The notes beneath the pieces were generated by a model. That model was not told the origin of the DNA. It saw nothing but the letters and a program-made list of their open reading frames with translations, and did no database searches. Source: Desulfoluna spongiiphila (GTDB lineage: Bacteria > Desulfobacterota > Desulfobacteria > Desulfobacterales > Desulfolunaceae). Taken from it: DNA of 64,000 nt. The stretch spans positions 171,239 through 235,238 of the forward strand of contig NZ_FMUX01000004.1 in assembly GCF_900101345.1 (NCBI RefSeq), read 5' to 3'. The translations under genes were made by a program, and so were the position numbers. Below, one piece after another: positions 18,777 to 27,744 of the stretch; positions within the stretch are counted from its first letter, which is position 1; each line of letters opens with the position of its first letter.

Positions 18777-19082
18777 ATGTTCACCAGCACCGCATACGCC
18801 ATGGGAACCCAGGGTGCCGCCGGCGGGCAGCAGGGTTTCGCCGCCTTTGTTCCCCTTATTTTGATGTTTGTCATTTTTTATTTTCTCCTGATCCGCCCCC
18901 AGCAGAAAAAAGCCAAGGCGCACCAGGCGATGATCAGCGCCATCAAGAAGGGGGACAACGTGATCACCTCCGGTGGCATCCATGGCACCATCGTCAAGGT
19001 GGATGATGCCACGGTAACCCTTGAGATTGCCGAAAAAGTCAACATCAAGGTGATCAGGGCCAACATCACCGTCAAGGTCTGA
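18777..19082 (+). CDS. yajC: preprotein translocase subunit YajC
   Basis: 101 residues. One membrane helix (about 25-42) ends in the YajC signature FYFLLIRPQQKKAKAH. A small cytoplasmic domain follows with GDNVITSGGIHGTIVKVDD. YajC associates with SecDF and the Sec translocon. AAAGGAG lies 5 nt before ATG 18777. It is followed by secD and secF, with a terminator between yajC and secD. Confidence 0.95.
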   Translation: MFTSTAYAMGTQGAAGGQQGFAAFVPLILMFVIFYFLLIRPQQKKAKAHQAMISAIKKGDNVITSGGIHGTIVKVDDATVTLEIAEKVNIKVIRANITVKV

Positions 19083-19123
19083 TCCCGCCATCGGCGTTGA
19101 TCCGATTGCCCCCATAGCGAATA

Positions 19124-19164
19124 AAAAGCACATAAGGTGCCCCGAAGCGGCTTGTGTGCTTTTA
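19124..19164 (+). terminator. terminator between yajC and secD
   Basis: AAAAGCACATAAG (19124-19136) pairs with CTTGTGTGCTTTT (19151-19163), 13 bp with one G-T pair, then T-rich sequence. It could partly uncouple yajC from secDF expression. Confidence 0.7.
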
Positions 19165-19310
19165 TATTCTTTCTTGTACGAACAGCTTTTACCAGAGTGA
19201 GCACCCAGGGAACAGTGACTCTTTCGTTGAAACCCGCTTAAAACCAGATCCTGACCTTGAGCATGTTTTCACGCGATCACCAACACCCACCGGGCTGAGA
19301 GGAAGCACCA

Positions 19311-20915
19311 TTGAAGAATCTATCCTGGAGACTGATAGCGGTTCTTGTGGTTATCATCATGGCTGCCGTGTTTATCCTTCCCACGGCGAGCATGTACATA
19401 AAAGGGACAAGCGAGCCCGAGATATGGCCCCACAAAAAGATCAACCTGGGCCTTGACCTTCAGGGCGGCATGCACCTGGTTCTGGAAGTCCAGACCGAAA
19501 AAGCCGTTGAAAATGCCATGTCCCTGAAGATATCCGACATTCGCCAGGCCCTGCGCAAAAACACAATGAAAAACAGGGGCGTTGTCCTGGTGGACCAGAG
19601 CGCAAAGCTCCATGTCAAACTCCTCTCTGCAGATGACCTGCCGGCCTTCCGAAGCATCATTGCCGACGATTTTCCCGACCTTGCCGTGACCTCCGCATCC
19701 GAAAGCGGCGGCATCACCCTGGTGACCCTGGCCATGAAAACCGACGAAGCGGAGCGCGTGGAAAAATTTGCTGCGGACCAGGCCCTTGAGACCATCCGTA
19801 ACCGCATCGACGAATTCGGCGTCAGTGAGCCCGATATCCGCAAGCAGGGGGAAAACCGCATCCTCATTCAGCTTCCCGGAATCACCGACACCAAGGCAGC
19901 CAAAGACCTCATCGGCAAGACCGCCACCCTTCAGTTCCGCCTCGTGGATGAAGAAGGCGATGTCCGGGCTGCCCTGGCATCCCACGCCCCGGCAGGCAGC
20001 GAGCTGCTCAACCTGGTGCGCAAAGACCCCGCCACCGGCGCGGAATCCGCCACCCCCATGCTGATCAAAAAGCGTGTCCTCCTCACCGGCGACTCCCTCA
20101 CCGATGCCCGGGTCCTTTTTGACAACATGGCCAACGAGCCTTACGTCTCCATCGAATTCGACCGCAAAGGGGCCCATATCTTCGGCAAGGTCACCGGCGC
20201 CAACGTCAACCGGCGGCTGGCCATCGTGCTGGACGACACCGTTTACTCCGCCCCGGTCATCCGGGATCAGATCTCCGGCGGGCACGCCCAGATCACCGGC
20301 GGGTTCACCATGGAAGAGGCCCGAGTCCTGGCCATCGCCCTGCGAGCCGGCGCCCTGCCCGCACCTGTCAAGATCCTTGAAGAACGAACCGTCGGTCCCA
20401 CCCTGGGCGCAGACTCCATCCGCAAGGGGATCTGGTCCATGCTCATCGGGGGCCTGGCCGTCATCGTCTTCATGGTGATTTACTACAGGGGATCCGGTCT
20501 CATCGCCGATGTGGCCCTGATCCTGAACGTCCTGCTCATTGCCGCGGGCCTGGCCGCCTTCCAGGCGACCCTGACCCTTCCGGGCATTGCGGGCATCATC
20601 CTGACCATCGGCATGGCGGTGGACGCCAACGTGCTCATCTTTGAGAGAATACGCGAGGAACTGAACCTCGGCCAGAGCCCCATGGCTGCCGTGGAGGCGG
20701 GCTTCGACAAGGCGACCCTCACCATTCTGGACGCCAACGTCACCACCCTCATCGCTGCCATGGTCCTGTTCCAGTTCGGCTCCGGCCCGGTAAAGGGCTT
20801 TGCCGTCACCCTCGGCATCGGTATCCTCTCCAGCCTCTTTACGGCCCTTGTGGTGTCAAGACTGCTGTTTGATTCCATCTTGCACAAGGCGAACGTGAAA
20901 ACCCTGAGCATTTAG
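19311..20915 (+). CDS. secD: protein translocase subunit SecD
   Basis: 534 residues. The N-terminal membrane helix (about 8-28) is followed by the DLQGGMHLVLEV motif (near 46-56), a large periplasmic P1 region, and five C-terminal helices with GxAVDANVLIFERIREEL. SecD with SecF uses proton motive force to pull substrates through SecYEG. The start is TTG 19311, preceded by AGAGGAAG; no ATG gives the N-terminal helix. secF follows after 22 bp. Confidence 0.96.
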   Translation: MKNLSWRLIAVLVVIIMAAVFILPTASMYIKGTSEPEIWPHKKINLGLDLQGGMHLVLEVQTEKAVENAMSLKISDIRQALRKNTMKNRGVVLVDQSAKLHVKLLSADDLPAFRSIIADDFPDLAVTSASESGGITLVTLAMKTDEAERVEKFAADQALETIRNRIDEFGVSEPDIRKQGENRILIQLPGITDTKAAKDLIGKTATLQFRLVDEEGDVRAALASHAPAGSELLNLVRKDPATGAESATPMLIKKRVLLTGDSLTDARVLFDNMANEPYVSIEFDRKGAHIFGKVTGANVNRRLAIVLDDTVYSAPVIRDQISGGHAQITGGFTMEEARVLAIALRAGALPAPVKILEERTVGPTLGADSIRKGIWSMLIGGLAVIVFMVIYYRGSGLIADVALILNVLLIAAGLAAFQATLTLPGIAGIILTIGMAVDANVLIFERIREELNLGQSPMAAVEAGFDKATLTILDANVTTLIAAMVLFQFGSGPVKGFAVTLGIGILSSLFTALVVSRLLFDSILHKANVKTLSI

Positions 20916-20937
20916 CCCTTAGTGAGGAGATATCCCA

Positions 20938-21987
20938 ATGCAGTTTATCAAAGAGACCAACATCAACTTTACGGGCATCAAGAAGATCGCGTTCTGCGTC
21001 TCCCTGACCCTCATCGTCATCAGCATCCTCTCCCTGGTCGTTCACAAGGGACCCCGCTACGGAGTCGACTTCTCCGGCGGCAGCGCCGTCCAGGTGAAAT
21101 TTACCGATGCCGTTGACATCGCCGCCGTCAAAAAAGGGCTCAAGCCCGCCGGACTCGACGGCGCATCCGTCCAGCGCTTCGGCAGCGAAAGCGACCATGA
21201 GTTCCAGATTCGCACCAAGCAGGCCTTCATGGCCGACAGCGCCTTTGCCCCCAAGGTCAAAAAAGCCCTGGGCGAGAGCACCGGCGTGGCCGTCAAGGAC
21301 CTGAGCCTGGACATGGTAGGCCCCCAGGTCAGCAAGGACCTGAGGCAAAAAGCCCTTTTGGCCATGTTTTACGCCCTCTTGTTCATCATCATCTACATCT
21401 CGGGCCGTTTCGAGCTGAAATGGGGCATCTCCGGTGCCATGGCAGCCATCCTGGGCGGCGCGGTCTACGGCGTCACCCAGCTGCAGTCCATTGCCTTTGT
21501 GAGTTCGGGCATGCCCTTTCTCATCGTCTTTGCCCTGGTGGTCAGCATCATCTTCTGCTGGTATCTGGAGTTGAAATACGCCATGGGGGCCATCATCGCC
21601 CTGGTCCATGACATCACCATCACGGTGGGGATCTTCTCGCTGCTCAACATCGAGTTTACCCTGCCCATCATCGCGGCGCTTTTGACCATCATCGGATACT
21701 CCCTCAACGACACCATCATTGTCTTTGACCGAATCCGTGAAAACGGCAAAAAATACACCAAAAAGCCCCTGGACTTCATCATCAACCGCAGCGTCAACGA
21801 GACCCTGAGCCGCACCATCCTCACCTCTCTGACGACCCTGGTGGTGGTGATTGCCCTGTATGTCCTGGGCGGCGGCGTTATCCACGACTTCGCCTTTGCC
21901 ATGATCATCGGCGTTGTCACGGGGACGTACTCCTCCATCTATGTGGCCAGCCCCATTCTCCTGGCCTGGAAAACAGACGAAAACTGA
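20938..21987 (+). CDS. secF: protein translocase subunit SecF
   Basis: 349 residues, with six membrane helices. SecF hallmarks are visible: YGVDFSGGSAVQVKF after the first helix (near 40-54) and YSLNDTIIVFDRIREN (near 257-272) in the RND-like core. It forms the SecDF complex with the upstream protein. GTGAGGAG lies ahead of ATG 20938. The operon order yajC-secD-secF is the standard one. Confidence 0.96.
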   Translation: MQFIKETNINFTGIKKIAFCVSLTLIVISILSLVVHKGPRYGVDFSGGSAVQVKFTDAVDIAAVKKGLKPAGLDGASVQRFGSESDHEFQIRTKQAFMADSAFAPKVKKALGESTGVAVKDLSLDMVGPQVSKDLRQKALLAMFYALLFIIIYISGRFELKWGISGAMAAILGGAVYGVTQLQSIAFVSSGMPFLIVFALVVSIIFCWYLELKYAMGAIIALVHDITITVGIFSLLNIEFTLPIIAALLTIIGYSLNDTIIVFDRIRENGKKYTKKPLDFIINRSVNETLSRTILTSLTTLVVVIALYVLGGGVIHDFAFAMIIGVVTGTYSSIYVASPILLAWKTDEN

Positions 21988-22245
21988 TCACTCAGCGTCT
22001 TTGATCTCTCCCGCCGGCTGGGCCATCCAGCCGGCGGACCTTTTCCACCGCCTCTCCTGCCCCCTCACACTCTTTTTGTTTTGCATTCCACGGGCCATTC
22101 TGGTAGCTTTTTCTGGCATATTTTGTCCGCCTGCATCCCTGGGGCACCCACCGCCAAGGAGATGCTGCGATCCGGCGCCCGGGTGCTTTGCGGCACGCCG
22201 AATCGACCACCCCCCCACTTTTTTTCAACAGGAGTTTTTGCAACG

Positions 22246-23025
22246 ATGATGAAGGCAACGGCCAAGAGACGAGACAGGTTCCCAGGAAAATCCGCCGCAA
22301 CGGCACTCATCATTGCCCTTCTTGTCGCCCCCGGGTGCAAAACGGTCCCACAGCGGCGTGATCCCGGAACAGCCACCCTTGCACGGGAGCTGCAGGAGAC
22401 CCGCCAGAAGATGAACGAAATGCACCACCGCCTCTCGGTGATGCAATTCATGGTGGACAGCCACGAACGGGCCATCTCCGACCTGGAGAGGACCACCCCC
22501 GTGTCCGGTGAAGCCCCCATAACCCCCATCGCATCGGCCGAACCTCCCGTAAAGGCGCCCCAGATCAGCGAGGAGTCCTCGGCGTCCTCTTCCCTGCCAA
22601 AGGCGGCGCCATTGCCTGTAAAGCAGAAAAAATCCGACAAGGGCAACCTGGCCAGCCGGACCTACACCGAAGCCTTTGCCGCCATGAAAGAAAAAAACCA
22701 CGAAAAGGCCCTTCTCCTGTTCCGAGAGGTCGCGGAAAAGTGGCCCGGAGACAACCTGGCCGACAACGCCATTTACTGGTCGGGTGAAATCCACTATACT
22801 GAGAAAAATTATTCGGCCGCCATCAGCGCGTTCCGGACACTCCTGAAAAAATACCCCAAAGGCAGCAAAGCCCCGGATGCCCTGCTCAAAACCGGGTATT
22901 CTTTCCTTGCACTCAATGACAAGGAATCCGCCAGAAAATACTTGAAACGGGTGGTTATGGAACACCCCTTTACCCCGTCGGGCGCCAAAGCTGAAAGAGC
23001 GCTCAACTCCCTGGACGATAACTAA
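22246..23025 (+). CDS. CpoB/YbgF-like TPR lipoprotein
   Basis: 259 residues. A signal peptide ends in the lipobox-like LVAPGCKTV, so it is probably a periplasm-facing lipoprotein. A short coiled coil (about 45-80, ARELQETRQKMNEMHHRL) and a Pro/Ala-rich linker follow. The C-terminal part has three TPR units (SRTYTEAFAAMKEKNHEKAL through VMEHPFTPSGAKAERAL). This is the layout of CpoB/YbgF, which works with Tol-Pal and PBP1B to coordinate envelope constriction; no tol-pal genes are nearby. The start is ATG 22246 or 22249, both after AGGAG. Confidence 0.75.
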   Translation: MMKATAKRRDRFPGKSAATALIIALLVAPGCKTVPQRRDPGTATLARELQETRQKMNEMHHRLSVMQFMVDSHERAISDLERTTPVSGEAPITPIASAEPPVKAPQISEESSASSSLPKAAPLPVKQKKSDKGNLASRTYTEAFAAMKEKNHEKALLLFREVAEKWPGDNLADNAIYWSGEIHYTEKNYSAAISAFRTLLKKYPKGSKAPDALLKTGYSFLALNDKESARKYLKRVVMEHPFTPSGAKAERALNSLDDN

Positions 23026-23139
23026 GGGCTCACACACCGAACCACAGCACATTCCCGGACCCGTTTGCGCACCGCCATGCGGTGCGCCGACACACCGGGC
23101 GGCGAGCCCCAAACGACCGCTGAATCCGGATCTGAACCG

Positions 23140-24285
23140 ATGAACCTTCTCCCCTGGTTCGCCCTCAAGGAAGTCCCCGGTGTCGGGAACCTGCTGTTCA
23201 AACGACTGATAGACGCCTTTCAGACCCCTCAACAGGTCTTTGGGGCCGATGCGTCACGCCTGGCTCGCGTAAGCGGGGTTTCAAAACGCCTTGCAGGCAC
23301 GATCCGCGCCCATAAAATCAGCGACCAGGCCCGGCGCAGCCATGACCGCGCCCTTGATGCCGGGGTAAGCCTGGTTCCCCTGACCCATGGGGACTACCCG
23401 AAACTCCTGGCGGCCATTCACGACCCGCCCCCTGTGCTCCAGATCGTCGGGCAGCTGGACCCCGACTCGGCGATGGTGGCCCTTGTGGGGTCGCGTAAAG
23501 CCACCTCCTACGGGCTCAAAAACGCCTCCGGCCTTGCCTCGGAGCTGGCCGCATCGGGATTTACCGTGGTCAGCGGCCTGGCCCGGGGCATTGACACGGC
23601 GGCCCACAGCGGCGCCCTTGCCGCACAGGGGCGGACAATCGCCGTCCTGGGATGCGGCCTGGGAACCATCTACCCTCCGGAGAACAGGCGCCTGGCCGAA
23701 GCCATCGCCCGCTCCGGCGCCCTCATCTCTGAGTTTGACTACGACCGCTCCCCTGAAGCCCACCATTTCCCCATGCGCAACCGCATCATCAGCGGCTTGA
23801 GCCTGGGAACCGTGGTGGTGGAAGCCTCTTTGAAAAGCGGCTCCCTCATCACCGCACGCTGTGCCGCCGACCAGAACCGGGAGGTCTTTGCCGTTCCGGG
23901 CCACATCCACGCCTCCCAGAGCGCCGGTACCCATCACCTCATTCAGGAGGGGGCAAAACTGGTTGCATCGTCGGCAGATATCACGGAAGAATTCGCGGCC
24001 CATGTGCACACCGCCGCAAAATCAACGACAACACCCTGTGATCTAAGTCATTCCAAGCCAAGCCAAAACACCTGCAGGCCGGACACATCAAAATTTTCTC
24101 TTGATCATGAGGAGATCTCTGTATTAAAGGTCCTTGACTTGTATCCGTCTCATATTGACGATATTTTACAAACCGTTCCCATGGGGGCGGGTCGACTCTC
24201 CGCCGTGTTGTTGAACCTTGAATTGAAAGGCGTGGTGGTACGATCCCCCGGAAAACTCTTTTCGCTGAAAGAGGAGAAATCGTGA
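23140..24285 (+). CDS. dprA: DNA-processing protein DprA
   Basis: 381 residues. A helix-hairpin-like N-terminal region (GVGNLLFKRLIDAF) is followed by the Rossmann-like DprA core with GSRKATSYG, SGLARGIDTAAH, the GCGLGTIYPPEN loop and FPMRNRIISGLS. A C-terminal winged-helix-like domain follows. DprA protects incoming single-stranded DNA and loads RecA in transformation. The start ATG 23140 is where similarity begins. It overlaps topA by GTGA, the widespread dprA-topA pairing. Confidence 0.94.
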   Translation: MNLLPWFALKEVPGVGNLLFKRLIDAFQTPQQVFGADASRLARVSGVSKRLAGTIRAHKISDQARRSHDRALDAGVSLVPLTHGDYPKLLAAIHDPPPVLQIVGQLDPDSAMVALVGSRKATSYGLKNASGLASELAASGFTVVSGLARGIDTAAHSGALAAQGRTIAVLGCGLGTIYPPENRRLAEAIARSGALISEFDYDRSPEAHHFPMRNRIISGLSLGTVVVEASLKSGSLITARCAADQNREVFAVPGHIHASQSAGTHHLIQEGAKLVASSADITEEFAAHVHTAAKSTTTPCDLSHSKPSQNTCRPDTSKFSLDHEEISVLKVLDLYPSHIDDILQTVPMGAGRLSAVLLNLELKGVVVRSPGKLFSLKEEKS

Positions 24286-26579
24286 GCAAACCCCTGGTTA
24301 TCGTGGAGTCCCCCACCAAGGTGCGGACCCTCAAAAAATATATTGGAAAAACCTACAATGTGGCGGCCACCTCAGGTCACATCAAAGACCTGCCCCCCAG
24401 AGAGATGGGCATTGACATTGAAAAGGGGTTTAAGGCCAAGTATCTTCAGATCAAAGGCAAGTCCAAGATCATCAAAGAACTCAAGGCCGCGGCAGCCAAC
24501 ACCACCGAAATCTACCTCGCCCCCGACCCCGACCGCGAAGGGGAGGCCATTGCCTTCCACACAGCGGATATCCTCAAAGGCAAGGATCGCACCTTTAAAA
24601 GAGTCCTCTTCCATGAGCTGACCCAGCGGGGCATCGAAGAGGCCCTGAACAACCCCACCGAGCTCAACTACAACCGGTACGATGCCCAGCAGGCGCGACG
24701 CATCCTGGACCGGCTGGTGGGATACCAGGTCTCTCCCCTTCTCTGGAAAAAAGTGCAGGGCGGCCTCAGCGCAGGACGGGTTCAGTCCGTTGCGGTTCGC
24801 ATCATCTGCGAACGCGAACACGCCATCCACCGGTTCGAGCCCGAAGAGTACTGGAGCATCGGAGCCGAACTCAAAGGCGACGGAGACACCACCTTTATCG
24901 CCAAACTCACCAAGGTCGACGGTGCCAAGGCCGAGATCAAGACCGGTGACGCCGCCCACGCCATGGTGGATGAGCTCAGGGACAACCCCTACAAGGTCGA
25001 AAAAGTCACGCGCCGCACCAAAAAGCGCAACCCCCTGCCCCCCTTCACCACCAGTAAGCTCCAGCAGGAGGCCATCAACCGCCTGCGGTTTTCCGCACGA
25101 AAAACCATGAGCGTTGCCCAGCAGCTTTACGAAGGGGTGGAACTTGGGCCGGGCGAACCCGTAGGCCTTATCACCTACATGCGTACCGACTCCACGCGTA
25201 TCGCCAATGAAGCGGCCGTGGAAGCCGGACAGTTCATCCGCGACAAATTCGGCAACGATTACGCCATTGACGCACCGCGTTTCTTCAAGAACAAAAACAA
25301 GGCCCAGGACGCCCACGAAGCGGTTCGTCCCACCAGCGTCTTCAACACCCCTGAAAAGGTGGCGGCCTATCTGGACGAGGACCAGCGCCTCTTATACACC
25401 CTCATCTGGAAACGATTCATCGCCTCACAGATGCAGCAGGCCCTCATCGACCAGGTCAGCGTGGGCATCGCCTCAGGGCGGTTCACCCTGTCCGTCTCCG
25501 GCTCCACCGTTCGGTTCCCCGGCTTCATGACCCTTTACACCTACGATGAAGGGAAAAAAGACGACGACAAAAAGCAGCAGCTGCCGGAGCTTGCCGAAGG
25601 GGAAGCGCTCTCCCTTATCAACCTGGACCCCAAGCAGCACTTCACCTCCCCGCCCCCCCGTTTTTCGGAAGCCTCCCTTGTCAAGGAGCTGGAGGAGAAC
25701 GGCATCGGGCGTCCGAGTACCTACGCCACCATCCTGTCCACCATCCGGAACAAAGGGTATGTGGACCTGGTGAACCGCTACTTCCGCCCCAGCGAGCTCG
25801 GTTTTATCGTCAACGACCTGCTGGTGGCCAACTTCCCGGATGTCTTCAACGTCGAGTTCACGGCCAGTTTTGAAAACAACCTCGACAAGGTGGAAGCCTC
25901 GGAGATCGACTACCTCACCCTCCTGGGCGAGTTCTACGCCTCCTTTGACAAGGAGCTGGAAGAGGCCACCTCTCACATGATCAGCGTCAAGGGCGTTGGG
26001 ATTGAGACAGAACTCACCTGCCCCAAATGCAGCAAAGAGAAACTCCACCTTAAAATCGGCCGAAACGGCACGTTCATCGCCTGCAACGGCTACCCGGAGT
26101 GCGACTACTCCCGGAACTACGAACGGGACGACAAGGGCGTCATTCACCCCATTGAGCCCTCCTTTGAGCTGGCCGAAGGAAAGGTCTGCGACAAGTGTGG
26201 CAAACCCATGCTGCTCAAACAGGGCCGCTACGGAGAATTCCTGGCCTGCAGCGGCTACCCCGAGTGCAAAAACACCATGGGAGTCAACGGCGATGCAAGC
26301 TCCGGGACCGGCGCGGACACCGGGGTCCCCTGCCCTGAAAAAGGGTGCGAGGGCACCATCGTTGAAAAACGCTCCAAGCGGGGCAAGGTCTTTTACGGGT
26401 GCAACAAGTATCCCGACTGCAGCTTTGCCATCTGGGACAAGCCCGTGGCCCGCCCCTGCGAGCTTTGCGGCGCACCCTTTGTGGTGGAGAAGACCACCAA
26501 GCGTGACGGCACCTTCCTGAAGTGCCTCACCGACGGGTGTGGTTTTAAAGAGCCCGTGGAAAAAAACGAAGAGGCCTGA
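24282..26579 (+). CDS. topA: DNA topoisomerase I
   Basis: 765 residues. The Toprim domain opens the protein (LVIVESPTKVRTLKKYIG, then APDPDREGEAIA), and the catalytic tyrosine is Tyr299 in GLITYMRTDST. Four C-terminal zinc-ribbon-type units (about 575-755) each have paired cysteines, such as CPKC, CDKC, CPEKGC and CELC. It relaxes negative supercoils. The start is GTG 24282, sharing bases with the dprA stop (TGA 24283-24285). A strong terminator follows. Confidence 0.97.
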   Translation: MSKPLVIVESPTKVRTLKKYIGKTYNVAATSGHIKDLPPREMGIDIEKGFKAKYLQIKGKSKIIKELKAAAANTTEIYLAPDPDREGEAIAFHTADILKGKDRTFKRVLFHELTQRGIEEALNNPTELNYNRYDAQQARRILDRLVGYQVSPLLWKKVQGGLSAGRVQSVAVRIICEREHAIHRFEPEEYWSIGAELKGDGDTTFIAKLTKVDGAKAEIKTGDAAHAMVDELRDNPYKVEKVTRRTKKRNPLPPFTTSKLQQEAINRLRFSARKTMSVAQQLYEGVELGPGEPVGLITYMRTDSTRIANEAAVEAGQFIRDKFGNDYAIDAPRFFKNKNKAQDAHEAVRPTSVFNTPEKVAAYLDEDQRLLYTLIWKRFIASQMQQALIDQVSVGIASGRFTLSVSGSTVRFPGFMTLYTYDEGKKDDDKKQQLPELAEGEALSLINLDPKQHFTSPPPRFSEASLVKELEENGIGRPSTYATILSTIRNKGYVDLVNRYFRPSELGFIVNDLLVANFPDVFNVEFTASFENNLDKVEASEIDYLTLLGEFYASFDKELEEATSHMISVKGVGIETELTCPKCSKEKLHLKIGRNGTFIACNGYPECDYSRNYERDDKGVIHPIEPSFELAEGKVCDKCGKPMLLKQGRYGEFLACSGYPECKNTMGVNGDASSGTGADTGVPCPEKGCEGTIVEKRSKRGKVFYGCNKYPDCSFAIWDKPVARPCELCGAPFVVEKTTKRDGTFLKCLTDGCGFKEPVEKNEEA

Positions 26580-26601
26580 TGGTCACCACCTGACAGAGAC
26601 C

Positions 26602-26645
26602 AAAAAAGGCCCATCCGTTATTTTCTGCGGATGGGCCTTTTTTTA
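26602..26645. terminator. bidirectional terminator between topA and efp
   Basis: AAAAAAGGCCCATCCG pairs with CGGATGGGCCTTTTTT around a 10-nt loop. It has a T-run on both strands and serves the convergent topA and efp genes. Confidence 0.9.
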
Positions 26646-26663
26646 ATCCTGATGGCGCAAGCG

Positions 26664-26699
26664 CCCGGCACAGAAAAATGCCGGGGGCTTTTATTTTTT
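26664..26699 (+). terminator. second terminator overlapping the efp 3' end
   Basis: CCCGGCA (26664-26670) pairs with TGCCGGG (26679-26685), followed by a T-rich run to 26699 on the plus strand. It overlaps the last codons of efp and backs up the topA terminator. Confidence 0.55.
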
Positions 26700-27254
26700 C
26701 ACACGCTCGGAGTACTCGCCGGTGCGGGTATCGATGCGAATGACTTCCCCTTCGTCCACAAAGGGGGGCACCTGAATTTCATAGCCGGTTTCAACGGTGG
26801 CAGGCTTGTAGTTGTTGGTGGCGGTATCGCCCTTGACCCAGGGATCGCACCTGGTGATCTGGAGCTCAACGAAGTTGGGGAGGGTCACACCGATGGCGCG
26901 CCCGTCGAACATAAGCACGGAGCACTTGGTGTTCTCTTTGAGCAGGGGAATGACGTCTGCAACCTGGTCTGCGGAGAGGAACTCCTGCTCGTAGTTCTGG
27001 GTATCCATGAAACTGTAGGCATCCCCGTCGAAATAGAGATACTCCATCTCACGCTCTTCCAGGCTGGCTTTGGTAAATTTCTCACCGGAGCGGTAGGTTC
27101 TGTCAAACTGTGTGCCGTTGATCATGTTCTTCAGCTTGCATTTGTAAAGGGCCTGGCCTTTGCCGGGTTTTACAAATTCAAACTGCACGATCACATAAGG
27201 TTCACCGTCAATCTCAAGTTTGATGCCTTTCCGCAGTTCACCACATTCAATCAT
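26691..27254 (-). CDS. efp: translation elongation factor P
   Basis: 187 residues. All three EF-P domains are visible: the KOW-like start with the modification loop KPGKGQA (Lys32 is the residue equivalent to E. coli Lys34), the middle OB domain, and a C-terminal OB domain ending GEVIRIDTRTGEYSERV. EF-P rescues ribosomes stalled on proline runs. No epmA/epmB modification genes are in the window. The start ATG 27252-27254 gives the standard N-terminus; a longer frame adds ten residues without similarity. Confidence 0.95.
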   Translation of the reverse strand: MIECGELRKGIKLEIDGEPYVIVQFEFVKPGKGQALYKCKLKNMINGTQFDRTYRSGEKFTKASLEEREMEYLYFDGDAYSFMDTQNYEQEFLSADQVADVIPLLKENTKCSVLMFDGRAIGVTLPNFVELQITRCDPWVKGDTATNNYKPATVETGYEIQVPPFVDEGEVIRIDTRTGEYSERVKK

Positions 27255-27744
27255 TGTCTGCCTGTCCTCGTCTGTTTTTTTCATGGCCCGGGTTGTTCGG
27301 GCCTGTTGATATCATATGTCTGGGACTTGTATGGAAAAAAGCCATCTCAACTGCGCACATTGCGGCCGTTCCGGAGACCTGTCAACGGCCCGTTAACCTT
27401 ATGTGGGTGAGAATGCGCGCGTAGGCCCTTTGTTTCCATGCCCCTTACGCCACCTGCAACGCCCCCTGGCTTGAAACACAGACGGCTCACCGTTTTTTTA
27501 CCACATGACGCCCCCATTGGCAACGCCAGCGCCCGGCAGCCATGGGATGATCCCCTTTCCATTTTTTTCCTGATATGGTAAATGCACGGATTAAAGTGAA
27601 TTATACTGGCTTTCCAAAAAACGACACCATGCCCGATGTCCCTGTAACCCAAGCAAAAAAGCATCCGGGCTCTGCGGTGCCATCCTTAGAAGAAAGGCAA
27701 CATCGCACTTTATCTGCAAAGCTACCAACACATAAAGGAATATC
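27255..27744. other. 490-bp divergent gap between efp and guaA
   Basis: No protein gene is supported here. It should hold the promoters of both divergent genes; I could not identify a convincing hexamer pair or riboswitch fold by eye. Confidence 0.5.

Noticed and set aside
19291..19305. GGGCTGAGAGG just before secD looks like the CTGAGA element of a TPP riboswitch
   Set aside because: The other conserved TPP elements are absent and secD is not a thiamine gene; the match is short and probably chance.
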